Position numbers and translations under genes: made by a program
The notes under the pieces: generated by a model
What the model was told of the DNA's origin: nothing
Database searches by the model: none
The model's input: the letters and a program-made list of their open reading frames with translations, nothing else
NCBI GenBank assembly: GCA_008828725.1
Contig: MEHQ01003854.1
Coordinates: 286,652 to 350,651, forward strand
Direction: 5' to 3'
Length of the DNA: 64,000 bases
From: Saccharina japonica
Lineage: Eukaryota > Sar > Phaeophyceae > Laminariales > Laminariaceae
Shown here: piece after piece, positions 12,401-24,057 of the stretch
How the letters are laid out: each line of letters opens with the position of its first letter
How positions within the stretch are numbered: position 1 is the stretch's first letter

Positions 12401-13650
12401 CGCGTTGTCGTTCGACCAGGGGGAGAGGCGCAGTGTTGTCGAAACAAAGTCAGTTGACGCGCGGTGTTGTTTGACCGGGGACTAGGGGGGAGGGGGGAGG
12501 GGCGGGGGGGGGCGAGGCGAGGCGAGGTGGATAAAAAACGTGGCTCGATATGACTACAGCAGTATCGTACTACGGTAAGGCTAGGGCAGTCCAGTGTAGG
12601 CAAACTCCAGCAGCGGCACCAGCGGTGGTGGAGGCGGCGACAGCAGCAGCAGCAGCGGCAGAAACACCGGCGGCAGCAGCAGCAGCAGCAGCAGTACCAG
12701 TACCAGTACCAGGGCCAGGACCAGCACCAGCAACACGATTGCAGCACAAGCAAGATAGAACTTGTGGTACACAACTTTCTGTACCTCGCCCGTCAATGCC
12801 TCATACCAGGCGCGGCACACCTTGCTGTGCCCCCCGGCCTACAACTGCGCCCGAGAAATGACACCAACGCAGCCGAGATAAACCCCCTCCACCCCCCATC
12901 CCGCTTCTCCGCGGCTTGCCTTGCGGACATCGAAGGGCTTCTTGGTGTCCGTGGGAATAATGCTCCCCATCTCTCGGGGATCGAAAAGCGGCTCTTCCCA
13001 CCCCTCCAGCCGTTTCGGCTCTACTTGTGCCGCTTCGTTTATTCCGCCGCCACCACCACCACTACCACCGCCACAGCCACCCCCGCTGCTGCTGCTGCTG
13101 CTGCCGCCGTCGGAGATGTTGCGGTGCGCGGTATTATTGACGGTCCCAAGGTTGAGGTTGGCGACAATGCTGCGAGTGATCGCGATGGCGTGCTCGTCGT
13201 CGTCGGCAAAATGGTCCGCCACTCCTGACACCCTACCGGCCACCGCCGCCCGCAGGGTTTATACATACAAGTAGGCGTGAGGGATAGCGGTAAGGGGAAG
13301 GAATACAAAACAGGGGCCGGGGGCAGGGGTAAGGGGCAGGGATAAAGGGAAGGAATAGGGGTAGGGGAGGTACGCTAGCAAGCGTGAACATATGCGTGTG
13401 ATGATCAGGAAAACGAGCACGCAAGGCCCGCAAGGGCGAGAGCATCGTGCTCCTCGCAAGGCCCTCCGATAACCTTCAGCGCACGTTTCGACCACGACTG
13501 TCGTTGGGACGCAGAAGCGGTCAGTCGTGGCGACCTAATTTGGCATCTTTCGCGGCACCAACAAATCCTCCCTGCCGCGACCACGGTATTATCCTAAAAC
13601 AAAAAAATCAGGGGTCGATATGTAGTATCTCACCCCCCCGACGCTTTTTA

Positions 13651-13684
<34 letters not shown>

Positions 13685-14090
13685 GGGGGGGGGGGAAACA
13701 CGGTTCGCCCCCCCTTTTTTTTCCCCCCCCCCGCCCTTTTTTTACCCCCCCCCCCCCCTCCGTCCCGGCATTGTAGGGATGCGAGGGTCTATGGTCATAC
13801 GACTACGGCCATGCATGAAAATGAAGTTCACCCCCCCCTCACCCCCCTCTTACCGCGTGTGAGCGTCGGCGCCACCTAGCTCCTCCGCTGATATCACCTC
13901 CCCCGTAGCGGCTCTGACAAGCGGCGGACCCGCGAGGAAGACGGTCCCCGTGCCGTTGACGATGACAGTCTCGTCGGACATCGCTGGAACATAGGCCCCC
14001 CCGGCGGTGCATGAACCCATCACCACCGCGACCTGCGGTATTCCTGTCCACCAATGACACAACAACAACAACAACAACAACAACAACAGC

Positions 14091-14149
<59 letters not shown>

Positions 14150-17100
14150 AAAGACAGTAGAGTTTACCGCTTGTTCGATAGTTTCCATTCATTGGTCAGA
14201 TAGTGATGGCTTCGGGTTGATATGAATACCCCACTAGTGTCTCACTTGAGTAGTATACTAATAGTCAAGTGACAAAATATTGCCTCAGAAGGCAAAAACT
14301 AACTGCAACCCAAATACGGTATACCGTGGGATGAGTCGTACTAGGGTTAGGGCTAGGGTCAGTTTTTTGGGGCTTGAAGTCAAAACACATTGCAATTCCT
14401 TTTGGCGAGAGGCTTGACCAAGTCGTGTACACGACTATTGGGTCGTGTCGGGGCTCGTGAAGGCGAGCAATGAAGGCCTGCTACCGTTCAGGGGGGAAAG
14501 GGGCGTACTCAATTGTTGCGTGCCTTAAGTAACTTGACCGTTGACCACGCATCCCTTTCGAGACGGGAGCACCGTTCCTAGGCCTAATAGAGACACCTCC
14601 AACCTTTAGGCGCTCATTACATTCAAGAAACCTTTTGCATATCTTCCCCGCTTCCTGTTTCGTCGTGTCTGTGTGTGGGGGGCATATAATAGCACTACGG
14701 TGTCATATGCATTGTACATTACACGTTGTTTGTCACATCGACGTTTTTTTTTAGGCAAACAGCCTTGGCCAGCTGCCGTGATGTATGTGATACCGCAACA
14801 GTCAGCCCGGTGGGTCCGTCTAGTGCAAGCTGTTGAACCACCAGGCTGGCCAACGCCAATCTTCCAAGCTTGGCGGCCAACCGTTAGCAAAAACTCTACC
14901 CATCAATGTTTGTCCGCATTATCCCAGCTTCCCAGAGATTTCATCCGATCATATCATACATAGCCTTGCTTACGACTGATCACTAACACGCTAGAAAGTT
15001 GGTTATCGAACTCTGCTCCATGAAATGGCAGTCAACCACCAAAAGCCGTTGAAGCAACAGCCAATCACATCAATCACCAACCCAACCGTGAAGGGACAAA
15101 GCAAACCACCTTCCAGACAGCACCACCTCGCGGCTCGTAAAAAAAAACGAGCCCACGAGCCAAACCGCCGAATCCAACCGTTCCCTTGGTATACCATTGG
15201 GCACCCTTACCACGATTTCCTATCGTGCGCGCGTCTAGCCCATCGCCCCAACCACGCCAAGCCAACGCGGGCGAGGGTCGCCCGATTTGCTTGAATAGAG
15301 TGTATACGTAAGACATTTGATTTTTGTTTGTGTAGGGTTTATACGGGCATTCTACAACCCGTATTAGTTACCCAGGGCATATGTATGGCGTTTAGTGTTA
15401 TCACACTAAACGTCACGTTTAGTGTTATCACACTAAACGTCAAACCGATACAATAATCAGCTAATCGCCGATATGTGTGGTTGGTTATTCTGATAATTAA
15501 CAATGACGTATTTACGATAATCAGCTTTAAATGGTTGATTATTTTAGTGGATTGCCATCACTGGTCAGTACCTGCCGCGGACATGTTAGCTTGGTTGAAA
15601 AATATTCTTCCGAAGTGGTCGCGGTCGGGGAACACCTCGGCTTGCTTCGGCAGGTACGCTCCCCCCGAGTCTACCATGTAGATGCAGGGCAAGCGGTTTT
15701 CCCTAGCGACTTCCTGCGCGGACGGGCGGAGCACACCGGGCACGACAAGCAGTAGAGCTTACTTGGTACCTGACCACTTAGAGGCACTCCTAGCGAACAA
15801 AACAAAAGATCACGGATCGGAAATTTCGCGAATCGTGACACAGAATTCGTTGCGGATCGAGTTGCAGCGAAAAAGGTAGCAGGGTGCGTCGTTGTAATCG
15901 ACGTATTTAATGGATGTTTCACACCGCGATACGCCGGTCGCTGCCTGGCTGTGTTTTGCGCAGAAAGTATAAGACGCGGGGCTTATAAACAAGGGCAATG
16001 GTCATTTGGGGGTATACCCCCTGGTTTTACGGCCATTTGGGGGTAGGGTCAAAATGCGCCCGCGGAACGCGCTCCCGCGGGCCCAAACAGGCCTCAAACG
16101 CCATTCCGAAGCCCTGGCGAGATGCCCGAAGCCCATGCCCAGCACGCACACAATTTTTTTTTGTTTTTCAGGCACGTCCTTCGGCCTAACGGGACGGCGG
16201 CGCACGAGGGAGCAAACGAAGTCCCCCCTTTGACCACCTCTTGGGGGGGGATAACCCCACGTACCTACTAAATTTATCTACTCCCCCCGATTGACCACTT
16301 TTTTCACCCCGTTTGACCGAAACCATACCCCCTTTTGACCATCTGTGACAGCTTCAAAAACGACTACAGCAGTACGTATCCGCGTCGTCACCGCCCAACA
16401 GCCCGAACAGACCACGGGACGGAACATCCAGAACTTGCGAGTAGTCGGGATCGTTTGCCTCCCAAGAAATAAATATCGGCACAACTATACAAATCAAATC
16501 TTTATAGACGATATGAAGATATCGGCTCGTCTGAGAAAACATGACGGTGATGGGGGAATCAGAACACATACGAGTACGTGTATACTCGGCGTATGGGTCG
16601 TGAGTTGCTGGGTGCTTGGTGCTTGGTGCTTGGTTGCTATGGTGATGGGGGAATCAGAACACATACGTATATACTCGGCGTATGGGTCGTGGGTTGCTGG
16701 GTGCTTGGTGCTTGGTGCTTGGTTGCTGGGTGTGATCCTGGCGATCTGTACTCGAACACACCAGCCTGCCGTCGGGGATGGATACGTTGGGGACAGGAGG
16801 AAAGCACTTCTCAAGAAGACTAACGACCGTCGTTGCGCCTGATGTTGCTCGTGTCCCAAAGACCCCTCCCGTCCAACAACCCAACACTGCGCATCCATGA
16901 CCCACAGCACCCAGGAACGAAGCACCAAGCACCAAGCACCCAGCAACTCACGACCCATACGCCGAGTATACACGTACTCGTATGTGTTCTGATTCCCCCA
17001 TCACCGTCATGTTTTCTCAGACGAGCCGATATCTTCATATCGTCTATAAAGATTTGATTTGTATAGTTGTGCCGAAATTTATTTCTTGGGAGGCAAACGA

Positions 17101-17855
17101 TCCCGACTACTCGCAAGTTCTGGGTATTCCGTCCCGTGATCTATTCGGGCTGTTGGGCGGTGACGTGGATACGTACTGCTGTAGTCGTTTTTGGGGCTGT
17201 CGCAGATGGTCAAAAGGGGGTATGGTTTCGGTCAAACGGGGTGAAAAAAGTGGTCAATCGGGGGGAGTAGATAAATTTAGTAGGTACGTGGGGTTATCCC
17301 CCCCCAAGATGTGGTCAAAGGGGGGACTTCGTTTGCTCCCTCGTGCGCCGCCGTCCCGTTAGGCCCAAGGACGTGCCTGAAAAAAAAATAAAAGTTGTGT
17401 GCGTGCTTGGCATGGGCTTCGGGCATCTCGCCAGGGCTTCGGAATGGCGTTTGAGGCCTGTATGGGCCCGCGGGAGCGCGTTCCGCGGGCGCATTTTGAC
17501 CCTACCCCCAAATGGCCGTAAAACCAGGGGGTATACCCCCAAATGACCATTGCCCTATAAACAAAGCCCACGCTTTTTTTGGTCTCCGGCCCCAGAGCAG
17601 CGTTTTCTAAAGCGCTGCGCTGCAATGCCATGCCATGCCATACCATGCCATGATACCATACCATACCATACCATGCCATGCCATGCCACACCATACCATA
17701 CCATGCCATGCAATGCCATACCATGCCATACCATGCCATGCCATACCATACCATACTATATACTATACCAAACCCTACCAAACCATACCATACCATGCTA
17801 TGCCATGTCATTGCCACGCGCAAAACTACCGCCGTATCGCCGCAGCCACCGTCGT

Positions 17856-17888
<33 letters not shown>

Positions 17889-19042
17889 CAGCAGCAGCAG
17901 TCTCGAAAAAGCGTTGCGTGGGCCTCGTTTGCCGATCACCCGACCACCATACCGCGATCACTTCCAATGGAATTCGCCTACAGTCAGTACGGTGTGTTCT
18001 TCCTTTCAAGTCTACCAGATACGTACACCACCAGCATCGAGAGGTTGAGTCTGAGATGCGTACCACCTGTAAACCACCCATGCCCCTCATATCCTACCCT
18101 GTGCTATGACACGCCTGGAAACGCACGTATTTGCCGGCCAGCCGCCGCACAGCAGCAGCAGCTGGCAGCAGCAGCAGCAGTAGCAGCAGCAGTCTCGCAA
18201 AGAAGCCGTGTCGGCACCGCGAGCTGACTACTCTTACGTGCGATAAACGACCAACGTAACTCCTGCTACAGTAGTTATTTCGTGCTTCGTTTTGAGTCTA
18301 CCTATATATATGCTACGAGCATAAGGTAGGAGTCTACTTTACAATCTAGCAACGGCGACAGGTTGAAGCTGAGCCGCGCACACTTACGTACGAGATACGC
18401 GAACAAGGCATATTTCCTGGACCCTATCTCTTTCTCTCATCCCCGCCTATCTCCCTCTCTCTCGCTCCCTCCTTCTGTTTGCCTCTTCTCTGGTGTTGCT
18501 CTTTCTTCTATGTCTCCCTCTTTCTCTCGCTAGCCGGTACGCGAGAACGGCGCATCCGCCATGTTCTCTTCCGTCCATCTTACCTGAGCCCTGAGGTGTT
18601 TCTTGACCGTGATGGGAAAGTACGTGCCGCCCTTCACGGTTGCATCGTTCGCTACGATCATGCACTCCAGCCCTTCTACCCTCCCGATCCCAGCCACCAC
18701 CCCGCCGGCCATGATCCCACCGTCCTCTCCCCCCTCTCCCGAGGCCTCATATCCAGCTAGCGGCGAAAGCTCGAGAAAAGGCGTCCCGGGATCCACCAGT
18801 GCCTCGATTCTCTCCCTCGCGAGGAGCTTACCCCTCCCCTTATGCCTCGCCCGTGAGGCATCGCCGCCGCCAGACTCCACACGGCGGAGCTTGGAGCTGA
18901 GATCGTCGACCATGACCTTCATCGCGGATCGGTTTTCGAGGGCTATCTTCGGGGGCACGTCGAGGGCGCCTTTCAGCGTGGGGTAGCGCAGCGAGCGTGC
19001 TGACACCGCCGCCGCTGCTCTCGATGCTCGGCGCAGCGACAT
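9479..19042 (-). CDS. MCCC2: Methylcrotonoyl-CoA carboxylase beta chain, mitochondrial (complete, 7 exons)
   Basis: Carboxyltransferase subunit of 3-methylcrotonyl-CoA carboxylase, which moves CO2 from biotin on the alpha chain to 3-methylcrotonyl-CoA in mitochondrial leucine breakdown. Exons in coding order: 18584-19042, 15572-15713, 13854-14043, 12920-13232, 12151-12375, 10662-10889, 9479-9718; total 1797 bases, 598 codons plus stop, all phases consistent. The first 25 residues ([20 protein letters not shown]) are Arg/Ala-rich and lack acids, a mitochondrial presequence. Family blocks read in order: [123 protein letters not shown] and the C terminus FGVFRM. The human protein has 563 residues; the extra length is partly a Ser/Gly-rich insert in exon 4 ([17 protein letters not shown]) between LNLGTVNN and the EPLFDP block. 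Intron 4 begins with GC (AAG|GCAAGC); the others begin with GT. The start is the first in-frame ATG. Confidence 0.97.
11890..12144 (-). repeat. Tandem copies of MCCC2 exon 5 end plus its splice donor, in intron 5
   Basis: Exon 5 ends ACGGGTTTCATG|GTGCGTGG at 12151. Copies of that boundary follow in the intron on the same strand: their GCGTG-side matches lie near 12028-12045 (diverged, ATGTTTTATGGTGTGTG), 11971-11987 (ACGGGTTTCATGGTGCGTGG, 20 of 20 bases) and 11918-11933 (ATGGGTTTCGTGGTGCGTGA). Spacing is 53, 58 and about 116 bases. The largest gap holds a fragment of the GTACTCATG-family repeat (12062-12115). Confidence 0.75.
13767..13835 (-). repeat. GTACTCATG-family dispersed repeat in MCCC2 intron 3
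   Basis: On the minus strand, sense to the gene, it contains CATGCATGGCCGTAGTCGTA and GACCATAGACCCTCGCATCC, then TACAATGCCGGGACGG. It starts about 20 bases after the exon 3 donor, behind a G-rich run. Other members: 12062-12115, 33556-33815, 52706-52842, 54190-54705, 61062-61150. Confidence 0.75.
14060..14150. repeat. (CAA/TTG)n microsatellite upstream of MCCC2 exon 3
   Basis: Almost pure CAA repeat on the plus strand. On the gene strand it is TTG repeat ending about 20 bases before the acceptor GGTGGACAG|GAATACC, so it takes the place of an ordinary polypyrimidine tract. Confidence 0.9.
14555..14625. repeat. Dispersed 70-bp repeat (GAGCACCGTTCCTA family)
   Basis: Carries CGAGACGGGAGCACCGTTCC, CCTAATAGAGACACCTCCAA and GGCGCTCATTAC. 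Matching copies lie at 35020-35085 and 54748-54830. Origin unknown. Confidence 0.6.
15388..15441. repeat. Two tandem identical hairpins in MCCC2 intron 2
   Basis: Two 27-bp units in direct tandem (15388-15414, 15415-15441), differing only at the first base. Each holds a perfect 10-bp stem, CGTTTAGTGT and ACACTAAACG, around the loop TATC. No function is assigned. Confidence 0.85.
15984..17564. mobile_element. MULE-like foldback transposon with 9-bp target duplication, in MCCC2 intron 1
   Basis: The element is 15993-17555 (1563 bp). It starts GGGCAATGGTCATTTGGGGG and ends with its reverse complement. The arms are about 640 bp each (15993-16633 and 16918-17555) and nearly identical, with only scattered differences, so insertion is recent or the arms are kept alike. 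The 284-bp centre carries a second copy of an arm-end segment with a CTTGGTG minirepeat. Flanking 9-bp direct repeats TATAAACAA lie at 15984-15992 and 17556-17564. Long inverted repeats with a 9-bp duplication fit Mutator-like foldback elements. No transposase frame is present; the 160-codon frames inside are mirror shadows of the arms. Confidence 0.85.
17627..17815. repeat. (CCATR)n pentanucleotide microsatellite in MCCC2 intron 1
   Basis: CCATG and CCATA units mixed over about 190 bases. It creates long apparent frames in several phases that are not coding. Confidence 0.9.
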
Positions 19043-20734
19043 GGCGTGCCACAAGGCCGCTAAGTGGGATCTTCGGACGCTCTAGCCGACGAGAAGAGGA
19101 GAGGAGGCAAGGTCCGGCTCAGGGCTTCGGTTAGGCGGCGGGATTACGCAAGTTGCGGTGCAATTTCTAATGGTTTGAAGCGTTGAAGCAGGAAGGAAGG
19201 GCGTGCGCAGTTGAAGCTGAACAAGAGCGCAAGGGAAGACAGGGGAGGAGAAACGCCGGAGGTGGTGGAGCAGTAGGTGGGGTCGTTCTTGTGCGAGGGG
19301 CCCCAGAGCTGGCTGAAGTTGTGCTTGTGGTGTGTCGCTGTTGATGTGCTGCGTGTCCTGTCAAGTTGTGCTACTGGTCGAACGAGTGAAGAGTGAAGTG
19401 TTGAATCAAGGTGTTATAAGTTATGAAGGCATTTCAGGTGTAGCACGGGCGGGGATGGGGGATGCGACGAAGTTGACTTTGCTCCGCGTTTTGGCACATG
19501 GGCACTGCAGTCACTTCTGGTGCTGCTGCTGTTGCTGTTGCCGTGCGATCTTGTACGTGTCCTGCTGCGTTCATGAAGGTGGAGGGAATAGAAGGTCAGT
19601 GGCGCACCAATGCGAGACGCTTTACACGTGAGGGGTTCCTTCTGTCGTGCACAATACTGCTGAGCCCTCGCAACCAAATTGAAAAAGACAGCTGTTATCA
19701 GTGTTCAGCGAGCTGTACTCGTACGTAGGACGAAGCAAGCAGTAGCAGTACGTAGCAGCAGCATGAGTAGCAGTCGTAGCAGTAGCAGTAGCAAGTAGCA
19801 GCAGCAGCAGCAGCATAGCTCCACCATGATAGAGCTCCCAAGCTCCCAGCCCTCCGTTGCGACCATGTTCTGGACTTATGTCCCAGCACCGGCATGCTGA
19901 CCAGTCCCGACTATATCATACGTAATGAGATACGGATCTCACAAGGATTCGTGTAATAATCTAGACCTTGAGCTGCCTCTTTTCAAGTTCCAGTTGACGT
20001 GTCCGGCATGTACTCGTACAAACACACACCCCGTGGCAACCCATGTAGCCCATGCAACATAGGCTAACCTGCCCCCTGGGGCGAGTTTCCGAACAGGCTT
20101 TCTCTGTTCGCAAGCACGTGCTACCAGAACGGTGGCTCCCTGGAGAGATCTCGTCTGTTAATGGCCCTTTTTCCGTAGACCTATGTATGTATGATCTCAC
20201 TTAGCTTTTGCATCGTCGTCCTCGACAAAATAAACAGCTTTGAAATTCGTCCTACGGTACGAACAGAGTACGTATATACAAGCAGTACTCGTGTACAGTA
20301 CAGGACACCTAGTAAGAAACAGGCTGATAAGAAATCCAGGCTGGTATTTAGAGTAAAATAAGAAATTTGAGAGTCGTTATATTAAAAATAGTGTGGAAAG
20401 CATCCTCCCTCAGATAAGAAGTCCAGCCTGGGCCAGCTTTCCTGTTTCTTATTAGGTGTCCTATACTGTACTCGTAGTTGTATACTCGTGTAGGAAGTTT
20501 GTTGTCTTGCCGTGTTTCCGGTGAACATACACGGTTGGTACAGCAGCAGTAACGGCACACAACTCTGAAAGGAGACAGCAGTAGTACGAAGTACTGTAGT
20601 AGCCTTTGTTGTATCACACGAGTACTGGTATCATACTGGTATCATATTGGTACATACCGTACTATGATACCGGCATCTGTTTCCTGTACGTCGTAGTGCG
20701 TACATACTTCGTACTACAGTTGTATTACGGTGTA
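19043..20734. other. Intergenic region upstream of MCCC2
   Basis: Expected to hold the MCCC2 promoter; no TATA box stands out near the start at 19042. CAG/CTG runs (19510-19540, 19735-19815) are present. A pair of inverted segments, CAGGACACCTAGTAAGAAAC at 20301 and GTTTCTTATTAGGTGTCCTA near 20444, suggests a worn inverted-repeat element of about 160 bp. No gene was recognised. Confidence 0.45.
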
Positions 20735-20740
20735 CGTATC

Positions 20741-20834
20741 ATAGTAAACAGGACGTACGGTACACACAAAAACCTACCTGGTATATATATATATATTTCC
20801 CTTTTTTCTAACAATATTTGGTGCTGTTTACTAT
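20741..20834. mobile_element. MITE, ATAGTAAATAGGACC family
   Basis: Terminal inverted repeat ATAGTAAACAGGAC against GTGCTGTTTACTAT, with the family interior CACAAAAACCTA and CTAACAATATTTGGT. Other copies: 40603-40694, 56605-56695, and partial ones at 40542-40580, 44697-44760 and 58409-58445. Confidence 0.65.
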
Positions 20835-21497
20835 ACCTCGTACCCCCCCCGTAATATTACGTAATTCTTCGTCCACGTTCTTACCTGGTACCTGGTAAGT
20901 ATAGGAGACAGCAGTACGTGCCTCCGCTCCCAAACTTCCCCGGGAACAGGGAATCGCCTAAGATATGGTACTTGTAACGCGCAGGTTGCCAACTACTAAA
21001 TATGTCAACCCTAGATATGTAGCTGAAGGAGCCGAGACCAGCAGAGAGACACGCGGAACGCTCAAGACACGCTTGTGACTTGTACAAGCAGTACTCTAAC
21101 CCGAAACCCGAACGATGCCTTTGGATAGCTGCATATATTAGAAGAAGAAAAAAAAAAAAAACACAGCTGTGAGATCGAGGATTTGATCGAAACTCATCTT
21201 TGCAAGCTGAGTGGGATATATATGTAGAGCATCGTAGTTATGCGCATGTTCCTGTTTGTAGTGTAGTGACCTCGAACTCGAGAGATCAAACTGAAGGGAA
21301 ACCTCTGCAACTAACTATGCAGCAGTATGGGCCCGCTAACAAGAAAGACATATATACGACGTACAGAGTAGGTACCCCGATTTAAGAGCACCCAAGATAA
21401 GAGCATTCGGGATTTAAGAGCGGTTCAAACCGGCATAGTCCCACCTATACTAGAAACTATATATTTCCCACTTCAGATAAAATAAATGTGTAGTTAA

Positions 21498-21558
21498 CCC
21501 ATTCAGCACTAATTCCAAGTAGTTTGTCCCCAAATTCGTGGGACCAGTTCTTAAGGGG
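21498..21558. mobile_element. piggyBac-like MITE, short copy in nest
   Basis: Flanked by TTAA at 21494-21497 and 21559-21562. Starts CCCATTCAGCACTAATTCCA and ends CCAGTTCTTAAGGGG; carries the core AGTAGTTTGTCCCCAAAT. Confidence 0.7.
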
Positions 21559-21562
21559 TTAA

Positions 21563-21930
21563 CCCTTTTAGTACTGCACTGTACAGAAACCAATATTTCA
21601 GTCTTATTCATTCCCAAGTGTTTTGTCGACTGGTGCTACGATAGGGGGGTTACCCACATTTTCACTACCGGGGTTTGGCCACTCGGATGAGTGGCTCTGA
21701 ATCTAACTGAGAATTGGACCTAAACAATAGATTGTTCGCGCTGCGTAACAAATACTCCAATGACGGTGCATATATTAAAAAAAAAAAAAAAAAAACGTTA
21801 TGAGTGTAACGCATTCAAGCAGTCACTCGGCCGAGTGGCGCTGTGCAGGTGACAAACAAACACCTATACATAACCCCCCTACCGTAGCACCAGTCTGTCC
21901 CCTCATCGGGTCTGCAGTTCCTGAAGGGTT
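21563..21930. mobile_element. piggyBac-like MITE interrupted by another element
   Basis: TTAA at 21559-21562 and 21931-21934. Starts CCCTTTTAGTACTGCACTG and ends GGTCTGCAGTTCCTGAAGGG, matching the ends of the 89-bp copies at 6306 and 39219. The middle is occupied by the element at 21628-21895. Confidence 0.65.
21628..21895. mobile_element. Innermost element of the nest (GACTGGTGCTACG ends)
   Basis: A 268-bp element starting GACTGGTGCTACGATAGGGG and ending with the complement of GACTGGTGCTACGGTAGGGG. The 4-base TGTC stands directly before (21624-21627) and after (21896-21899), a likely target duplication. The end motif GTGCTACGGTAG is shared with the 3918/57862 family. Confidence 0.7.
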
Positions 21931-23746
21931 AAGGGGTTAAGAGCGCTTGTTTTTGGCTTTTGTCACGGGGCGCTCTTAAATCGGGTATGGCACCCACTGC
22001 TGTGATATGAGCACGCCTTAGGACCTTGTTGTGACGCCACCCTTATAAAAACCTGGAGCATTCATGGCTGTTGTATACCGGGAGGATTTAGTGCCGCGCT
22101 CGCCGCTGAGCACGATTTCTTACTCCCAAATGTCTTAGCGTCCTCCAAAAAGTGAGCTTTGTGTCTATTGTGGTCTTATGATTACATGCAGGCTCTTTCT
22201 TATTTCGTGGGCCTGTATTACTGTATGCCCTATGCAGCTATCTGAGGGCACGGTTGGGGGCTGGGGGTATCGTGACAGGTAGACAATAGACGTTAGAAGC
22301 AGTATACGTGTAGGGTTAGGTGTACCGTATAGGGTCAGGGTTAGGGAGTGTCTCGCGGCTCTCTCTCAGCTTCGTCATACGTACGGGTATGTACGTAGCA
22401 CGTTTTTTTTTTTTTAATAACCTGCGGGTTTCAAATAGGCGTTCCCCAGGAGCAGTTCCCCAAGGATAGCGCAAGTCGGTGTCAGAAGTTTGGTGTGGTG
22501 GCCGCCTGATGATGTCAACAAACTTCCCTCGGGAAGGGGCGCGTCCGTAGTGGGCTGGATATATATATTGCAGCAGCAGTAGTTCAGTATCGGCGTATCG
22601 GCACACAAGCAGTTACAGCAGCAGTCCGTTTGACGAGTGACTTGTATACAACATATTCATAGCAGTGTTACGTACAGCTTGTTGGTTGAACTTTTATGTT
22701 TACGTTGTATCATACTTACCTGGTACCTGGTATGTGTTTTGGGCATGTTTACAGTCAACAGAGTAGCAGTATGCGTGTGTTCCAATCGTTGACAAACTCT
22801 TAAAAGTTCAACCGCGCAGTGAGTGAGTTCAGCGTCCAGTACGAACATACTTCGTATATACAATGCTCATGAACCTATATACTGCCATTGGTTGGTGTTG
22901 TTGATGTACGCAAGCAGTAGAGCTGTTGTGGTTAATACTATACTGCTGTCGAATGTTTATTATTACAGTTTTAGTGCTTTTATGCTGCTTGCACGTCGCT
23001 CAGTGCTGTTTACAGCTGAACAAACATGCCCGCCGCATTGTGATATATTTCTGTACTCTACTCGTACACCAACCATGGAGGTCATCGACGATCGTTTAGC
23101 CAACTTATGAAGCCAAAGACATTCGCAAGGTTTTGATACTGGGACACGAATAAAACAAAAAAAAAGACGTATACTGGCATTACTACCCATCTATTTTTAC
23201 TCCGGAGTGATATTGCCAGTGTACTGCCAGTATGTTTTCACTGGCTGAGCGTACTCTGTAGTCGTCGTGTAGTAGGTAAGTAGTGTACTGGTCTGCCCCA
23301 GCCAGTACCTAATAATAGACCTACGATATGATTCAGCCGATCGCCCGCAATTGTAAACTGCTGTGTAACAAGTGACGGAACACTTCTGACGATAGTCGGT
23401 CACACTAAGCTAAGCAGCACGGCAGTCTCGTGGGATAGGGAACGACCCGTTTGATTTACCGACTGAGCGACGCAGACAACAGGGGCGCGCCGCATGGCTC
23501 TGTTACGGGGGAATATACATATATATATATATACCGTAGTAATCATAACCAAATATAGTATGTTCACATTAGGGGGGATGTGTGATTTTTGGCTCCTTCG
23601 TGGGTTCTTCTTACTTCTCACTTCAATACCCCCCCCCGTATTACTCGAACGCCTGCGCTCACATTGTTAATAATGATGGTTGGTCTGCTGTAAGGCCATT
23701 TTTTTCCCCCACGTTTTCATCCGGTGTACCTGGTATACGGTATAAT

Positions 23747-24009
23747 ATCACACGGGTGATAAGATAACACACCCATACTATAATCAATATAATAATATAT
23801 CACACCCCCTGAGACGAATTTCGGAGCCGATTTGCTCCGAAACGTGCCTTAAGAGGGGGCACACACAACGAAAATGGTGGCGTTGGAAATATTTTCGTCG
23901 AGATATTTCCATATAGAGGCGTCGCTCGGCGTTTACACTCTCCCCGTTGTCGATAACGCCTGCTTTGAACGTCGTCGGAGGGGGTGTGTTATCTTATCAC
24001 CCGGGTGAT
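23747..24009. mobile_element. MITE with 28-bp inverted ends (ATCACCCGGGTGATAAG)
   Basis: Left end ATCACACGGGTGATAAGATA and right end TATCTTATCACCCGGGTGAT form inverted repeats of about 28 bp around 200 bp of non-coding DNA. Interior words such as ACGAAAATGGTGGCG recur in the diverged relative near 6890-6990. Confidence 0.7.
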
Positions 24010-24057
24010 ACGCGGTACTTGGGGTCCCAAACGGATCAAAACGAGCATCTCACGCCT

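Larger units (their letters stand above)
21373..21987. mobile_element. Outer element of a transposon nest (TACCCCGATTTAAGAGC ends)
   Basis: Left end TACCCCGATTTAAGAGCACC, right end GGGGCGCTCTTAAATCGGGTA in inverted orientation. Inside are two TTAA-type elements (21498-21558 and 21563-21930), and the second of these is itself split by a third element at 21628-21895. Three levels of nesting are visible. Non-coding. Confidence 0.7.

Noticed and set aside
16345-17116. Several 70-165 codon frames on both strands
   Set aside because: They are mirror images of each other, produced by the arms and centre of the foldback element. No protein domain.
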